Assembly (NCBI GenBank): GCA_964525015.1
Contig: CAZGFY010000018.1
Location: 1 to 46,437 of the forward strand
Source of the DNA: RGIG3102 sp964525015
GTDB taxonomy: Bacteria > Bacillota > Clostridia > Oscillospirales > Ruminococcaceae
Direction: 5' to 3'
DNA: 46,437 nucleotides
Part shown: positions 25,707-34,940 of the stretch, in pieces
Position numbering within the stretch: the stretch's first letter is position 1
How the letters are laid out: every line of letters starts with the position of its first letter
The notes under the pieces: generated by a model
Databases searched by the model: none
What the model saw: the letters and a program-made list of their open reading frames with translations, nothing else
Told to the model about the DNA's origin: nothing
Translations under genes and position numbers: made by a program

Positions 25707-25736
25707 AACAAGGAATGTCTTTTCTCATTCCTTGTT
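25707..25736 (+). terminator. Terminator of the AI-2E operon
   Basis: An 11-bp perfect stem (AACAAGGAATG / CATTCCTTGTT) is followed by a T-run. Confidence 0.85.
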
Positions 25737-25832
25737 TTTTATTTATTATAATTTAAAAATTCTAGTAGTTTATATTTATTTTGTAAATACAACCTACTTA
25801 TCTAATAAATCCCGATATCAGTGTGTAAAATA

Positions 25833-25865
25833 AAATGACGATTTTCCAAAGTAAAATCGTCATTT
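25833..25865 (-). terminator. Terminator of the chemoreceptor gene
   Basis: A 13-bp perfect stem (AAATGACGATTTT / AAAATCGTCATTT) has T-rich sequence on both sides and lies 33 bases after the minus-strand stop. Confidence 0.85.
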
Positions 25866-25898
25866 CTTTTTTATTAATATTATGATTTAGCTATTTAA

Positions 25899-27689
25899 TT
25901 AATATTTATCATCACTGAAATCATCATAACTATATTCTTCTTCTGAATACTCTTTTGCAGGAGTAGCAGAAGCCATAGCACTAAATCCAGCCATAGCTGA
26001 TTTTGATGTGTTTAGATTGAATGTTGAAATTAATTGTTGTAATAGTAAAGCTTGGCTTGATAGTTCTTCACTTGCAGCAGCACTTTCTTCGCTTGTTGCT
26101 GAGTTTGTTTGAACAACAGCTGAAATTTGGTCTAAACCAAGAGTTACTTGCTCGATAGCAGTAGCTTGCTCATTCGTAGCATTTGAAATCTCAGCCATTA
26201 AATCACTTGATTGACTAACATCGCCAACAACTTCAAGCAGACTATCAGCAGTTGATTGAGCTAAAGATACCCCTTTATTAATAGCAGTAATTGAAGCTTC
26301 AATTAGTAATGTTGTATTGTTTGCAGCGTCAGCAGATTTTGCAGCTAGATTTCTAACTTCATCAGCAACAACAGCAAATCCTTTACCAGCACTGCCTGCT
26401 CTTGCAGCTTCAACTGCAGCATTTAAAGCTAGGATATTTGTTTGGAATGCAATATCTTCGATAGTTTTAATAATTTTTGAAATTTCTTTAGATTTAGAAT
26501 CGATTTCATTCATTGAATCCATCATTAATTTCATTTGCTCATTATTTGAAACAATAGCTTCGTTAGATTTTTGTGCAGCAACACTTGCTAGTTTTGCATT
26601 TTCAGCATTTGAAGAGATTTGACCTGAAATATCAGTAACAGTATCCACAAGTTCTTGGATAGAATTCGCTTGCTGAGTTGAGCCTTGTGCTAAAGCTTGT
26701 GCACCAGCAGCAACTTGTTCTGAACCAACTGAAACTTGGTTTGCAGCTTCATTAACTTGTAATAAAGTAGTGTTGATTTTTTCAACAAATTTAGCTGTTG
26801 AAGTGCTAATTTCTTTAAATTCTCCAATATAAGCATCATCATTTAAAGTATCAATATTAAAATCGCCTTCTGAAAGTGATGATAGTTTTGAAGTAACATC
26901 ATTGATAACTATTTGCAAATTAGCAATAGTACTTCTCATATTGTCAGCTAGCATACCAAATTCATCTTTTGATTCATAATTAACTTGTGCTTGACTTAAA
27001 TTACCTTCTGCTAAAGCAGTAAATGCAGTTTCAATCTCTGCAACTGGCCTTGTTAAATTACGAGTTAAAATCAGGCTTATAATAAGCGTAAATGCTAAAG
27101 TTACAACAGCGATAACAACTAAGGCAATAACATTACTATTACTATAAGTTACTATATTGTTCATTGCAGTTGTAGCAGTTACAGCAATTTCGCTAGATAA
27201 AGTTTCAAAATCTGAACGAGTATCTTCGTAAGTTGAAAGGAATTTGCCAAAAAAGAATGCCTCCGCAGCTTCAAAATCTCCTGATTGAATCAGTGAATTC
27301 ATCTCAGCTTCAACTATTGTGTATTGTTCAACATCATCGATTGTCTCTTGTGTTTTAACTAAAATAGTATCATTGCCAGGATTTTCCAAAAGAAGCTCTA
27401 GCGTTCCCATAACCTTTTCAGTGTTAGCTATGCTTGCGTTATGAGCATCTTCGAATGCTGCTACATCCTGACCAATAACAGCTAATGCTAACGGCGCAAC
27501 GCTATCTTCAAAAGTTAGGCGAGCTTCGTAAATACTTGTTGAAATAGCGTAACCACCATTATTAAAAGCTGATATCCTACCTAAAATTTCTTGTGAACTT
27601 GTAACTGAACTATAACTACTAAATATAATTAGTGCAACAATAGTTCCTAGTGAAACTAGTAATTTTGCTTTAATTTTTAAATTTTTCAT
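25899..27689 (-). CDS. Methyl-accepting chemotaxis protein
   Basis: This 596-residue transmembrane chemoreceptor has membrane segment 1 (8-26), a periplasm-like four-helix sensor (about 30-185), membrane segment 2 (187-209), HAMP (210-262) and a long coiled-coil signalling domain (about 300-560). The hairpin tip IEDIAFQTNILALNAAVEAARAG (410-432) binds CheA/CheW and is fully conserved. The C-terminus is a Tyr/Glu/Asp-rich tail (about 577-596) with no CheR-binding pentapeptide. The ligand is unknown and no other chemotaxis gene is nearby. It is a single-gene unit. Confidence 0.94.
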   Translation of the reverse strand: MKNLKIKAKLLVSLGTIVALIIFSSYSSVTSSQEILGRISAFNNGGYAISTSIYEARLTFEDSVAPLALAVIGQDVAAFEDAHNASIANTEKVMGTLELLLENPGNDTILVKTQETIDDVEQYTIVEAEMNSLIQSGDFEAAEAFFFGKFLSTYEDTRSDFETLSSEIAVTATTAMNNIVTYSNSNVIALVVIAVVTLAFTLIISLILTRNLTRPVAEIETAFTALAEGNLSQAQVNYESKDEFGMLADNMRSTIANLQIVINDVTSKLSSLSEGDFNIDTLNDDAYIGEFKEISTSTAKFVEKINTTLLQVNEAANQVSVGSEQVAAGAQALAQGSTQQANSIQELVDTVTDISGQISSNAENAKLASVAAQKSNEAIVSNNEQMKLMMDSMNEIDSKSKEISKIIKTIEDIAFQTNILALNAAVEAARAGSAGKGFAVVADEVRNLAAKSADAANNTTLLIEASITAINKGVSLAQSTADSLLEVVGDVSQSSDLMAEISNATNEQATAIEQVTLGLDQISAVVQTNSATSEESAAASEELSSQALLLQQLISTFNLNTSKSAMAGFSAMASATPAKEYSEEEYSYDDFSDDKY

Positions 27690-28041
27690 TTGTAATGTTC
27701 TCCTTAAAAAGCTTACATAAAAGACTAGCTTAATATCCAGTCTATATCAATATAATAATTTTACACCATTTTACTTAAAAAATAAATAGTAAATTTAAAA
27801 AAAATGTAAAAATTTCGTATTTGTTTTAAAAATTGTCATAATAAACATCCAAATATGCATTTATTATACTTAATTTTATTCAATATATATATAGCTATGG
27901 ATAATTAATGAAGTTGAAAATACATTTTTTTCTTTACTTTTTACTCTTTTAATGTTACTATATATGAAAATTATTTTATCAAATAAAGATATTTCCTTTA
28001 AAACTAAATAAAAGTGAAATATTGGAAATGACGAGGTGTTT
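27690..28041. other. Divergent intergenic region, no gene seen
   Basis: This is 352 bases of very AT-rich sequence between the divergent chemoreceptor and permease genes. I saw no open frame with a ribosome site and no promoter I would trust. The only structure is a weak AGACT/AGTCT inverted repeat at about 27731-27752 in the presumed leader of the chemoreceptor gene. Confidence 0.5.
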
Positions 28042-29388
28042 ATGGAAAAAAATTTAGAAAAAAAATACGGACTTCTTATGGCAGTTGCTATGGTAATTGG
28101 TATTGTTATTGGAAGTGGTGTATTTTTTAAAGCAGAAAAAGTTTTAAATGCTACTAGTGGTGATATGATGCTTGGTATATTAGCTTGGCTAATCGGTGGC
28201 TCAATTATGGTTGTTTGCGCTTATTCATTTTCAATTTTAGCTGCACGATATGAAAAAGTTAATGGAATTGTTGATTATGCTGAGGCTGCTGCTGGAAAAA
28301 CATATGCATATTTAGTTGGTTGGTTTATGACAACTGTTTACTATCCATCATTAACAGGCGTTTTAGCTTGGGTATCAGCAAAATATACGGCTGTAATATT
28401 TTCTTTTGAAAATGCTGATTTTGGAGCTCCAACCTTTATGTTAGCTGCATTTTACTTAATCGCAATTTATGCAATTAATGCTTTATCTCCAATTTTAGCT
28501 GGTAAATTTCAAGTTTCAACTACTGTTATCAAATTAATCCCACTTATAACTCTTGCTGTTGTTGGAGTTTTAGTTGGCACAATGAGTGGTCAAATCTCTC
28601 AAAACTTCACAGCTGAAATCTCTCAAGAATCATCCGGAAACGCCTTATTGACAAGTGTTGTTGCTACTGCTTTTGCTTATGAGGGCTGGATAATTGCAAC
28701 AAGTATTAATGCCGAACTTAAAAACGCAAAGAAAAATCTTCCAATTGCGTTAGTTGGTGGTACAGTTGTTATAGTAATTGTTTATATTGCTTACTTTATA
28801 GGCCTTTCTGGTGCAATGCCAACTGCTGAATTTATGGCAGGTGGTGAAGCTGCAGTAAAACTTGCATTTATTAAAGTTTTAGGTGATGGCCTTGGCAGTT
28901 TACTTCTTGTTTTTGTAGTTATATCTTGCCTTGGTACATTAAACGGACTAATGCTTGGCTGCACTAGAGGATTATATTCTCTATCTGCAAGAAATTTAGG
29001 GCCAAAACCTGAAGTTTTCTCTCAAGTAGATAAAGTTACAAATATGCCTACAAACTCTGCTATCGTTGGGCTACTGCTTGCTGAATTATATATCTTTTTA
29101 TGGTATGGAAACTTTGCAGGTTGGTGGGGAATATTTTTAGATGTGTCAGAGCTGCCAATCGTTACAATGTATTTATTATATATCCCAATTTTTATTTGGA
29201 TGATGAAAAATATTAAGGATGCATCCATATTCTCAAAAATAGTTGCTCCTAGTTTATCAATTTTAGGTTCATTATTTATGATATATGCTGCGTTTATAAG
29301 CCATGGAACTGCTGTTTATGTATATTTAGTTCTATTTTCAATAATTATGATTATAGGATTTTTATTTAAAAATAAAAATAAAGTATAG
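28042..29388 (+). CDS. APC-family amino acid permease
   Basis: This 448-residue membrane protein has about twelve membrane segments. The first helix motif VIGIVIGSGVFFKAEKVL is the substrate-binding GSGIF-type signature of the APC superfamily, and FAYEGWIIATSINAELKNAKKNLP is the conserved helix 6 and following loop of the LAT/amino-acid-transporter group. The substrate is not predictable. An upstream GTG (28036) lies within the GAGGTG ribosome site, so ATG 28042 is preferred. It is a single-gene unit with a terminator. Confidence 0.9.
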   Translation: MEKNLEKKYGLLMAVAMVIGIVIGSGVFFKAEKVLNATSGDMMLGILAWLIGGSIMVVCAYSFSILAARYEKVNGIVDYAEAAAGKTYAYLVGWFMTTVYYPSLTGVLAWVSAKYTAVIFSFENADFGAPTFMLAAFYLIAIYAINALSPILAGKFQVSTTVIKLIPLITLAVVGVLVGTMSGQISQNFTAEISQESSGNALLTSVVATAFAYEGWIIATSINAELKNAKKNLPIALVGGTVVIVIVYIAYFIGLSGAMPTAEFMAGGEAAVKLAFIKVLGDGLGSLLLVFVVISCLGTLNGLMLGCTRGLYSLSARNLGPKPEVFSQVDKVTNMPTNSAIVGLLLAELYIFLWYGNFAGWWGIFLDVSELPIVTMYLLYIPIFIWMMKNIKDASIFSKIVAPSLSILGSLFMIYAAFISHGTAVYVYLVLFSIIMIIGFLFKNKNKV

Positions 29389-29394
29389 AAAAAG

Positions 29395-29421
29395 AAATGG
29401 AGATATTGAATATCTCCATTT
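29395..29421 (+). terminator. Terminator of the APC permease gene
   Basis: A 12-bp perfect stem (AAATGGAGATAT / ATATCTCCATTT) with a TGA loop is followed by a T-run. Confidence 0.88.
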
Positions 29422-29530
29422 TTTTACATATAAAGCAAAGTATAATTAAAAAAGAATTGAAAAAAAATAGAAATAATTGTATAATTAAAAGATATGGTAA
29501 TTGATACTAAAAGAAAAGAGATTTAAATTT

Positions 29531-30079
29531 ATGAATGTTTTGCTAGATATTTACTTTACGTTTTTTAAAGTTGGACTATTTACTTTCGGGGGTGGTATGG
29601 CTATGCTACCTATATTAAAAGAAGAAGTCGTCGAAAAAAAGAATTGGCTAAAAGAGGAAGAAGTTGTTGATTTTTACGCAATGAGTCAAGGTCTTCCTGG
29701 AATTATTGCAACTAATGTTGCTATTTTTATAGGATACACTAGAAAGAAAACAATCGGTGGGATTGTAGCAGCGCTTGGCTCTGTTTCTCCTTGTATTATT
29801 ATAATAACCATTATTGCAGCCTTCCTTTCAAATTTTTTAGATAACCCAATGGTTGAATCAGCCTTATCTGCAATATCTGTTTGTGTTTGTGCTTTAATAT
29901 TGAAAACTCTTCTTGATTTATGGAAAAAAGGTGTTCAAGATATTTATGGATTTATGATATTTTTAGTTTCATTTATACTTGCAACATTCACTTCGATTTC
30001 ACCAACAATTTTTATTATTATTTCAGGAACTCTTGGAATAGCTATTCAAAAAACAAGGGAGATAAAAAATAGAAAATGA
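29531..30079 (+). CDS. Short-chain chromate transporter family protein, first of a pair
   Basis: This is a 182-residue half-size CHR protein with about five membrane segments. The N-terminal FFKVGLFTFGGGMAMLPIL and MSQGLPGIIATNVAIFIGY are the CHR domain signatures. In Firmicutes two short CHR proteins usually act together as a heterodimer exporting chromate or a similar oxyanion. ATG 29531 gives the family-type start and lies 9 bases after AAGAG; a TTG at 29501 has no good ribosome site. It overlaps the second half by 4 bases (ATGA). Confidence 0.88.
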   Translation: MNVLLDIYFTFFKVGLFTFGGGMAMLPILKEEVVEKKNWLKEEEVVDFYAMSQGLPGIIATNVAIFIGYTRKKTIGGIVAALGSVSPCIIIITIIAAFLSNFLDNPMVESALSAISVCVCALILKTLLDLWKKGVQDIYGFMIFLVSFILATFTSISPTIFIIISGTLGIAIQKTREIKNRK

Positions 30080-30639
30080 TATACTTACAATTATTTTATG
30101 AATTTTTTAAAATAGGACTATTCTCAGTTGGCGGTGGTATGGCAACACTCCCCTTTTTAACTAGGCTTGGAGAAGATACAGGCTGGTTTAATCAAAAATT
30201 TGTAACAGATATGATAGCTATTTCAGAATCCACACCAGGTCCAATTGGAATTAATATGGCAACCTATGTTGGATATAATGTTGCGGGCGTTTGGGGCGGA
30301 ATTATTGCAACTTTTGGCGAAATACTTCCAGCTATGATTATAGTAACTCTTGTTTCAAGAACATATGTAACTTTTAGATATAATAGAAATATAGGACATA
30401 TCTTCTACGGACTACGCCCAGCCGTTACAGCTTTAATCGCTTCGGCTGGCATTAGCATATTCAATGTTGCTTTAATGAATTATGATTTATTCCAATCAAC
30501 AGGAGAAATTATAGATTTATTTGATATTAAAAAATTAATTTTCTTTGCTCTTATATTTTTTGCTATTAAAAAATACAAGAAAAACCCAGTTATTTATATT
30601 ATGATTTCAGCAGTTGTCGGGATTGTTTTTCAATTTTAA
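30076..30639 (+). CDS. Short-chain chromate transporter family protein, second of a pair
   Basis: This 187-residue CHR half has FFKIGLFSVGGGMATLPFL and ISESTPGPIGINMATYVGYNVAG, the expected second-half signatures with the PGP motif. It is translationally coupled to the preceding half. The M19 dipeptidase starts 20 bases later, so the three genes and possibly glyQS form one transcript. Chromate export is a family name and the natural substrate may differ. Confidence 0.9.
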   Translation: MIYLQLFYEFFKIGLFSVGGGMATLPFLTRLGEDTGWFNQKFVTDMIAISESTPGPIGINMATYVGYNVAGVWGGIIATFGEILPAMIIVTLVSRTYVTFRYNRNIGHIFYGLRPAVTALIASAGISIFNVALMNYDLFQSTGEIIDLFDIKKLIFFALIFFAIKKYKKNPVIYIMISAVVGIVFQF

Positions 30640-30658
30640 TATTTAGGAGTGACTATTT

Positions 30659-31624
30659 ATGAAGTATATAGATATGCATTGCGACACATTAATGCATTTT
30701 TTAAATAATAAAAACCATTCTTTATATAAAAATGATTTGCAGGTTGATTTTCTTAAAATGCAAAATGGAAATACTTTAGCGCAGTTTTTCGCAGTATTTT
30801 TTCCGCCTGTTTTGGAATTTGAAAAAATGGGAATTGAAATTTCGGATAAAGATTATTTTAAAAAGCTAACAGATGGCTTGTTTAATGAACTTGAAAAACA
30901 TAAAAGTATCATTTCAATTGCAAAAAACTATGATGATATTATAAATAATGATTTAAATAAAAAAATGAGTGCCGTTTTAACAATTGAAGATGCAAGATTT
31001 TTTAATGATAAATTAGAAAATATTAAAATGGCTTATGATATAGGCACAAGAGTGGTTGGTTTAACTTGGAATGGCGAAAATTGCCTTGGCTATCCAAACT
31101 ACATAGAAACTCAATCTAATCCTCTTAAACCTTTTGGAGTAGAAGCAATAGAATATATGAATAATCTAGGAATGCTAATAGATGTTTCGCATTTATCCGA
31201 TGGTGGGTTTTACGATGTTGCAAAGTATTCAAAAAAACCGTTTGTTGCCACTCATTCAAATGCTCGAATGATAAGTGATAATCAAAGAAATTTAACCGAT
31301 GATATGCTTAAAATCTTAGGCGAAACTGGAAGTGTCACGGGGCTTAATTTCTGCCCAAGATTTATTGAAAAATCTCAAAGCGCTACGCACACTACAATTG
31401 AAGGAATAACCCATCACGCAAAACATATAGTGAATAAAGCTGGAATAGACGCCCTTGGAATTGGCTCTGATTTTGACGGAATTTATGGAACTCAAGAGAT
31501 AGCTTCCGCAAAAGATATGCCACTTTTATTTGAAAGCTTTAAAAAAGCTGGGTTTACCCAAAGCGAAATTGAAAAGATAGCTAGTAAAAATGTTTTAAGG
31601 GTGATAAAGGATAGCATTAAATAA
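30659..31624 (+). CDS. Membrane-dipeptidase family (M19) peptidase
   Basis: This 321-residue dinuclear zinc dipeptidase is of the renal-dipeptidase type, probably cytoplasmic since no signal peptide is seen. Metal ligands are HCD (His7, Asp9), the bridging Glu in LTIEDARF, the His residues in IDVSHLSD and VATHSNARM, and SDFDGI near the end. Known bacterial relatives cleave L-D or L-L dipeptides and some hydrolyse cyclic or D-Ala-containing substrates. AGGAG precedes the ATG at good spacing. Confidence 0.92.
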   Translation: MKYIDMHCDTLMHFLNNKNHSLYKNDLQVDFLKMQNGNTLAQFFAVFFPPVLEFEKMGIEISDKDYFKKLTDGLFNELEKHKSIISIAKNYDDIINNDLNKKMSAVLTIEDARFFNDKLENIKMAYDIGTRVVGLTWNGENCLGYPNYIETQSNPLKPFGVEAIEYMNNLGMLIDVSHLSDGGFYDVAKYSKKPFVATHSNARMISDNQRNLTDDMLKILGETGSVTGLNFCPRFIEKSQSATHTTIEGITHHAKHIVNKAGIDALGIGSDFDGIYGTQEIASAKDMPLLFESFKKAGFTQSEIEKIASKNVLRVIKDSIK

Positions 31625-31692
31625 TAGCTTGACTATTTAGAAATAAGGATATAAAATATAATGTATTAAAAGCATTTGAAAGGAAAAATAAA

Positions 31693-33069
31693 ATGTTAAA
31701 TCAAGATAAAACTATGGATAAAATATTAGCCCTTTGTAAAAATCGCGGATTTGTGTTTTCAGGAAGTGAAATTTACGGAGGTCTTGCAAATAGCTGGGAC
31801 TATGGCCCTTTAGGCGTTGAATTTAAAAACAATGTCAAAAAAGCTTGGTGGAGAAAATTTGTTCAAGAAAACCCATACAATGTTGGACTGGACTCAGCTT
31901 TAATAATGAACCCGCAAGTTTGGGTTACATCTGGGCACGTTGGAGGATTTTCAGACCCTTTAATGGACTGTAAAGATTGTAAAACTCGCCATAGAGCAGA
32001 TAAATTAATCGAAGATGCAACTGGGGAATCTGCTGAAACTATGAGCTTTGAAGATATGAGCGAATGCATTAAAGAAAAAGGGATTGTTTGTCCTGAATGT
32101 GGTAGCGTGAACTTTACAGATATTAGAAAATTTAATCTAATGTTTAAAACTTTTATGGGCGTTACTGAAGATGCAAAAAACGAAGTTTATCTTCGCCCAG
32201 AAACAGCTCAAGGTATATTTGTGAATTTCAGTAATGTTCAAAGAACAACAAGAAGAAAAGTGCCATTTGGTATTGCTCAAGTTGGTAAAAGCTTTAGAAA
32301 CGAGATTACTCCAGGTAATTTTATTTTTAGAACAAGAGAGTTTGAGCAAATGGAGCTTGAATTTTTCTGTAAACCTGGCACTGACTTGGAATGGTTTAAA
32401 TATTGGAAAGATTACTGCGAAAACTTCTTATTATCTTTAAATATGACAAAAGATAATATGCGTCTGCGTGATCATTCAGCAGAAGAGCTATCATTTTACT
32501 CAAATGCTACAACTGATATTGAATACTTATTCCCATTTGGTTGGGGGGAATTATGGGGCATTGCAGATAGAACAGATTATGATTTATCTCGCCACCAAGA
32601 AGCTAGCGGAAAAAGCCTTGATTACTTTGACCCTACTACAAATGAAAGATATGTTCCTTATGTTATTGAGCCTTCACTAGGTGCTGATAGAGTAACTCTA
32701 GCATTTTTATGTGATGCTTATGATGAGGAAGAAGTTGCAGAAGGCGATGTTAGAACTGTTTTAAGATTGCACCCTGCATTATCTCCATATAAAGCCGCTA
32801 TCCTGCCTTTAAGCAAAAAACTAAGCGATGAGGCAACTAAAGTTTATCACGCTCTTCAAAAGGAATTTATGGTTGATTTTGATGAAACTGGAAGTATCGG
32901 TAAAAGATATCGCCGTCAAGATGAAATCGGAACACCTGTTTGTATAACTTTTGATTTTGATAGCCTTGAAGATGGCTGTGTAACTGTCAGAGATAGGGAC
33001 ACAATGGAGCAAGAAAGAATTAAAATCGAAGATTTAACAGCTTATATCAAAGCAAAAACTGAATTTTAA
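31693..33069 (+). CDS. glyQS: Glycine--tRNA ligase, alpha2 type
   Basis: This 458-residue class II aminoacyl-tRNA synthetase charges tRNA-Gly. The start GFVFSGSEIYGGLANSWDYGPLG and motif 2 region TPGNFIFRTREFEQMELEFF are diagnostic for the homodimeric GlyRS. A small zinc ribbon is present (CKDCKTRH at about 96-103 and CPECGS later), as is the C-terminal anticodon-binding domain ending in KIEDLTAY. The upstream gap of 68 bases is too short for a T-box leader, so it is not controlled by its own tRNA in the usual way. AAGGA lies 8 bases before the ATG. Confidence 0.96.
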   Translation: MLNQDKTMDKILALCKNRGFVFSGSEIYGGLANSWDYGPLGVEFKNNVKKAWWRKFVQENPYNVGLDSALIMNPQVWVTSGHVGGFSDPLMDCKDCKTRHRADKLIEDATGESAETMSFEDMSECIKEKGIVCPECGSVNFTDIRKFNLMFKTFMGVTEDAKNEVYLRPETAQGIFVNFSNVQRTTRRKVPFGIAQVGKSFRNEITPGNFIFRTREFEQMELEFFCKPGTDLEWFKYWKDYCENFLLSLNMTKDNMRLRDHSAEELSFYSNATTDIEYLFPFGWGELWGIADRTDYDLSRHQEASGKSLDYFDPTTNERYVPYVIEPSLGADRVTLAFLCDAYDEEEVAEGDVRTVLRLHPALSPYKAAILPLSKKLSDEATKVYHALQKEFMVDFDETGSIGKRYRRQDEIGTPVCITFDFDSLEDGCVTVRDRDTMEQERIKIEDLTAYIKAKTEF

Positions 33070-33080
33070 TAACTAATAGT

Positions 33081-33117
33081 AAAAGATGAATTCTATTTTG
33101 ATTAGAATTCATCTTTT
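33081..33117 (+). terminator. Terminator of glyQS
   Basis: A 15-bp perfect stem (AAAAGATGAATTCTA / TAGAATTCATCTTTT) starts 12 bases after the stop. Confidence 0.9.
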
Positions 33118-33217
33118 TACTTGCAAAAATTTATATATAATAATATTATTAAAGTATAATAAAAATTGTAACGAAATAAAGTTTTGTTAGTTAATATGGT
33201 GAAAGGGGGAGAAAGTA

Positions 33218-33709
33218 TTGGATATAGAAAAAATATATATGCTTTATTTTAAAGATGTTTATAAATTTATTTATAATCTATCAAAAAATAAATCTATTGC
33301 CGAAGACATCACCCAAGACACCTTTTTAAAAGCTATGAAAAACATTGATAAATTTGATGGCAGAAAAGATATTAAAGCTTGGCTTTTTACAATTGCTAAA
33401 AACACCTATTATACCTATTATAATAAAGAAAAGAAGTTTACAGATTATGAAATGCAAGATAATATATCTTCTTGTGATAATGATATTTTAGAAAACTTCA
33501 CTCTAAATGATGATTATCAAAGTATATTAAAAATTTTGCATAATATGAACGAGCCGTATAAAGAAGTTTTTATGCTAAGATTTTTTGGTGAATTATCCTT
33601 TGATAATATCTCATCATTGTTTTCAAAAAGCGAAGGGTGGGCAAGGATTACTTACTATCGAGCAAAAAAACAAATACAAGAGAAAATGGAGGAAAAAGAA
33701 AATGGATAA
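33218..33709 (+). CDS. ECF-type RNA polymerase sigma factor
   Basis: This is a 163-residue sigma-70 family factor with region 2 (about 4-70; AEDITQDTFLKAMKNID and DIKAWLFTIAKNTYYTYY) and region 4 (about 103-155; MNEPYKEVFMLRFFGELSFDNISSLF). The TTG start follows a strong AAAGGGGGAG site. It overlaps the anti-sigma gene by 8 bases. No target operon is apparent apart from possible self-control. A second, separate ECF gene lies at 44976. Confidence 0.92.
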   Translation: MDIEKIYMLYFKDVYKFIYNLSKNKSIAEDITQDTFLKAMKNIDKFDGRKDIKAWLFTIAKNTYYTYYNKEKKFTDYEMQDNISSCDNDILENFTLNDDYQSILKILHNMNEPYKEVFMLRFFGELSFDNISSLFSKSEGWARITYYRAKKQIQEKMEEKENG

Positions 33710-34586
33710 AATTAATTGCAGTTTAATTAAAGATTTATTGCCACTTTATATAGATGATGTAATAAGTGAGGAAAGCCGAATATTTATTAAAAATCATTTA
33801 GATGAATGCAAGGAATGCAAAAATGAATTTGAGCGTTTAACGGATAATTCGAATTTTCCAGCTATAATGAATAATGGAAATAGTGATATGGAAAATATTA
33901 TTAATTTTAAAAACAAGATAAGAAAAGATAAAAGGATTTCCGTTTTAATAGCTATTTTAATTATTATGATTTTTATAATAACTAATTTTGCACATCTAAC
34001 AAAAAGAGATTATATTGATTATCCTTATTCAAATATGGATATCACAACATCATCAGAAGGTATTGTAACTCTTTCATTTTTAGGGGCATATGAATTATAT
34101 GAAATTGAAGAAGATGTTTATTATTTAAGCCTTTATACTAGTGATTTTTTATATTTTGCAAAAGATATAAAATATCAAAGTATAACAGTTAATCCAAATG
34201 GTGAAGGGATTAAAACTATATACTATGTATCAAATTCAGGAAGAGAAAATCAGGTGATATATGGTAAAGATTTAGACGGCGAATATTCAGGCAGTGTTAT
34301 ACTACAAAGGATGGTTTTAAATTATTATTTCACCACAGCAATAGCTGGAACTATTATTTTGTGTATAGCTACTTTAATATTTAAAAAGAATAAAAATTTA
34401 AAAAATATTATTAGTATTTTAGCCTTACTTCCTTTTTCATATATTATAGGCCATATTTTAATAATGGGCTGGAACTCTGCTAGCTATCAAACATCAGTAG
34501 ATTTTATTTTTATAATAATATTAACAGTTTTTATTTATTCTTTATTATTAATACTTATTAATAAATATAAAATTAAAAAAATATAA
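33702..34586 (+). CDS. Zinc-finger anti-sigma factor, membrane-bound
   Basis: This 294-residue protein has an N-terminal anti-sigma zinc domain with the motif HLDECKEC (His32, Cys36, Cys39), a membrane segment at about 82-102, an extracellular beta domain (about 105-205) and three further membrane segments to the end. It overlaps the sigma gene, which supports a sigma/anti-sigma pair in which a signal at the membrane releases the sigma factor. The frame is open 39 codons upstream, but GGAGG 8-12 bases before ATG 33702 fixes the start. The extracellular domain is not recognised. Confidence 0.88.
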   Translation: MDKINCSLIKDLLPLYIDDVISEESRIFIKNHLDECKECKNEFERLTDNSNFPAIMNNGNSDMENIINFKNKIRKDKRISVLIAILIIMIFIITNFAHLTKRDYIDYPYSNMDITTSSEGIVTLSFLGAYELYEIEEDVYYLSLYTSDFLYFAKDIKYQSITVNPNGEGIKTIYYVSNSGRENQVIYGKDLDGEYSGSVILQRMVLNYYFTTAIAGTIILCIATLIFKKNKNLKNIISILALLPFSYIIGHILIMGWNSASYQTSVDFIFIIILTVFIYSLLLILINKYKIKKI

Positions 34587-34590
34587 ATTA

Positions 34591-34626
34591 AAAAAGATGC
34601 TTATTTTAATAAATAAGCATCTTTTT
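34591..34626. terminator. Bidirectional terminator between anti-sigma gene and tRNA-Thr
   Basis: A 16-bp perfect stem (AAAAAGATGCTTATTT / AAATAAGCATCTTTTT) directly abuts the CCA end of tRNA-Thr and serves both strands. Confidence 0.88.
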
Positions 34627-34702
34627 TGGAGCTGCTAAGCAGACTCGAACTGCCGACCTCTTCCTTACCAAGGAAGTGCTCTGCCACCTGAGCTATAACA
34701 GC
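34627..34702 (-). tRNA. tRNA-Thr (anticodon GGT)
   Basis: The full cloverleaf reads on the minus strand: acceptor GCTGTTA/TAGCAGC, anticodon stem CTTCC/GGAAG around loop TTGGTAA (anticodon GGT), T-arm GGTTCGAGTC-type sequence, discriminator T and encoded CCA. It is the last gene of the tRNA cluster, behind an internal hairpin. Confidence 0.95.
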
Positions 34703-34707
34703 AAAAT

Positions 34708-34739
34708 AAAAACACAGAAGCTATCGCCTCTGTGTTTTT
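34708..34739 (-). terminator. Terminator-like hairpin inside the tRNA cluster
   Basis: The stem AAAAACACAGA / TCTGTGTTTTT with a 10-base loop occupies nearly the whole 40-base gap between tRNA-Asp and tRNA-Thr, leaving no room for a separate promoter of tRNA-Thr. Confidence 0.75.
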
Positions 34740-34742
34740 TGT

Positions 34743-34819
34743 TGGCGACCCGGATGGGGCTCGAACCCACGACCTCCAGCGTGACAGGCTGGCGTTCTAA
34801 CCAACTGAACTACCGGGCC
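34743..34819 (-). tRNA. tRNA-Asp (anticodon GTC)
   Basis: The cloverleaf on the minus strand has acceptor GGCCCGG/CCGGGTC, anticodon stem CCAGC/GCTGG around CTGTCAC (anticodon GTC), T-loop TTCGAGC, discriminator G and encoded CCA. It lies 27 bases after tRNA-Trp. Confidence 0.96.
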
Positions 34820-34846
34820 AACTGTAACTTAATTTAATATAAATAT

Positions 34847-34922
34847 TGGCAGGGGCAGTAAGACTTGAACTCACGACACGTGGTTTTGGAGACCACTGCT
34901 CTACCATCTGAGCTATACCCCT
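34847..34922 (-). tRNA. tRNA-Trp (anticodon CCA)
   Basis: The cloverleaf on the minus strand has acceptor AGGGGTA/TGCCCCT, anticodon stem GTGGT/ACCAC around CTCCAAA (anticodon CCA), T-loop TTCAAGT, discriminator G and encoded CCA. It is the first gene of the cluster, 18 bases after the -10 box. Confidence 0.96.
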
Positions 34923-34940
34923 TCGTTAAGTTGCTTATAT

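Noticed and set aside
31625..31692. Possible T-box leader of glyQS
   Set aside because: The gap is only 68 bases and I found no T-box sequence or terminator/antiterminator pair.
32137..32680. Several short frames inside glyQS on both strands
   Set aside because: All are overlapped by the well-conserved synthetase gene and lack ribosome sites.
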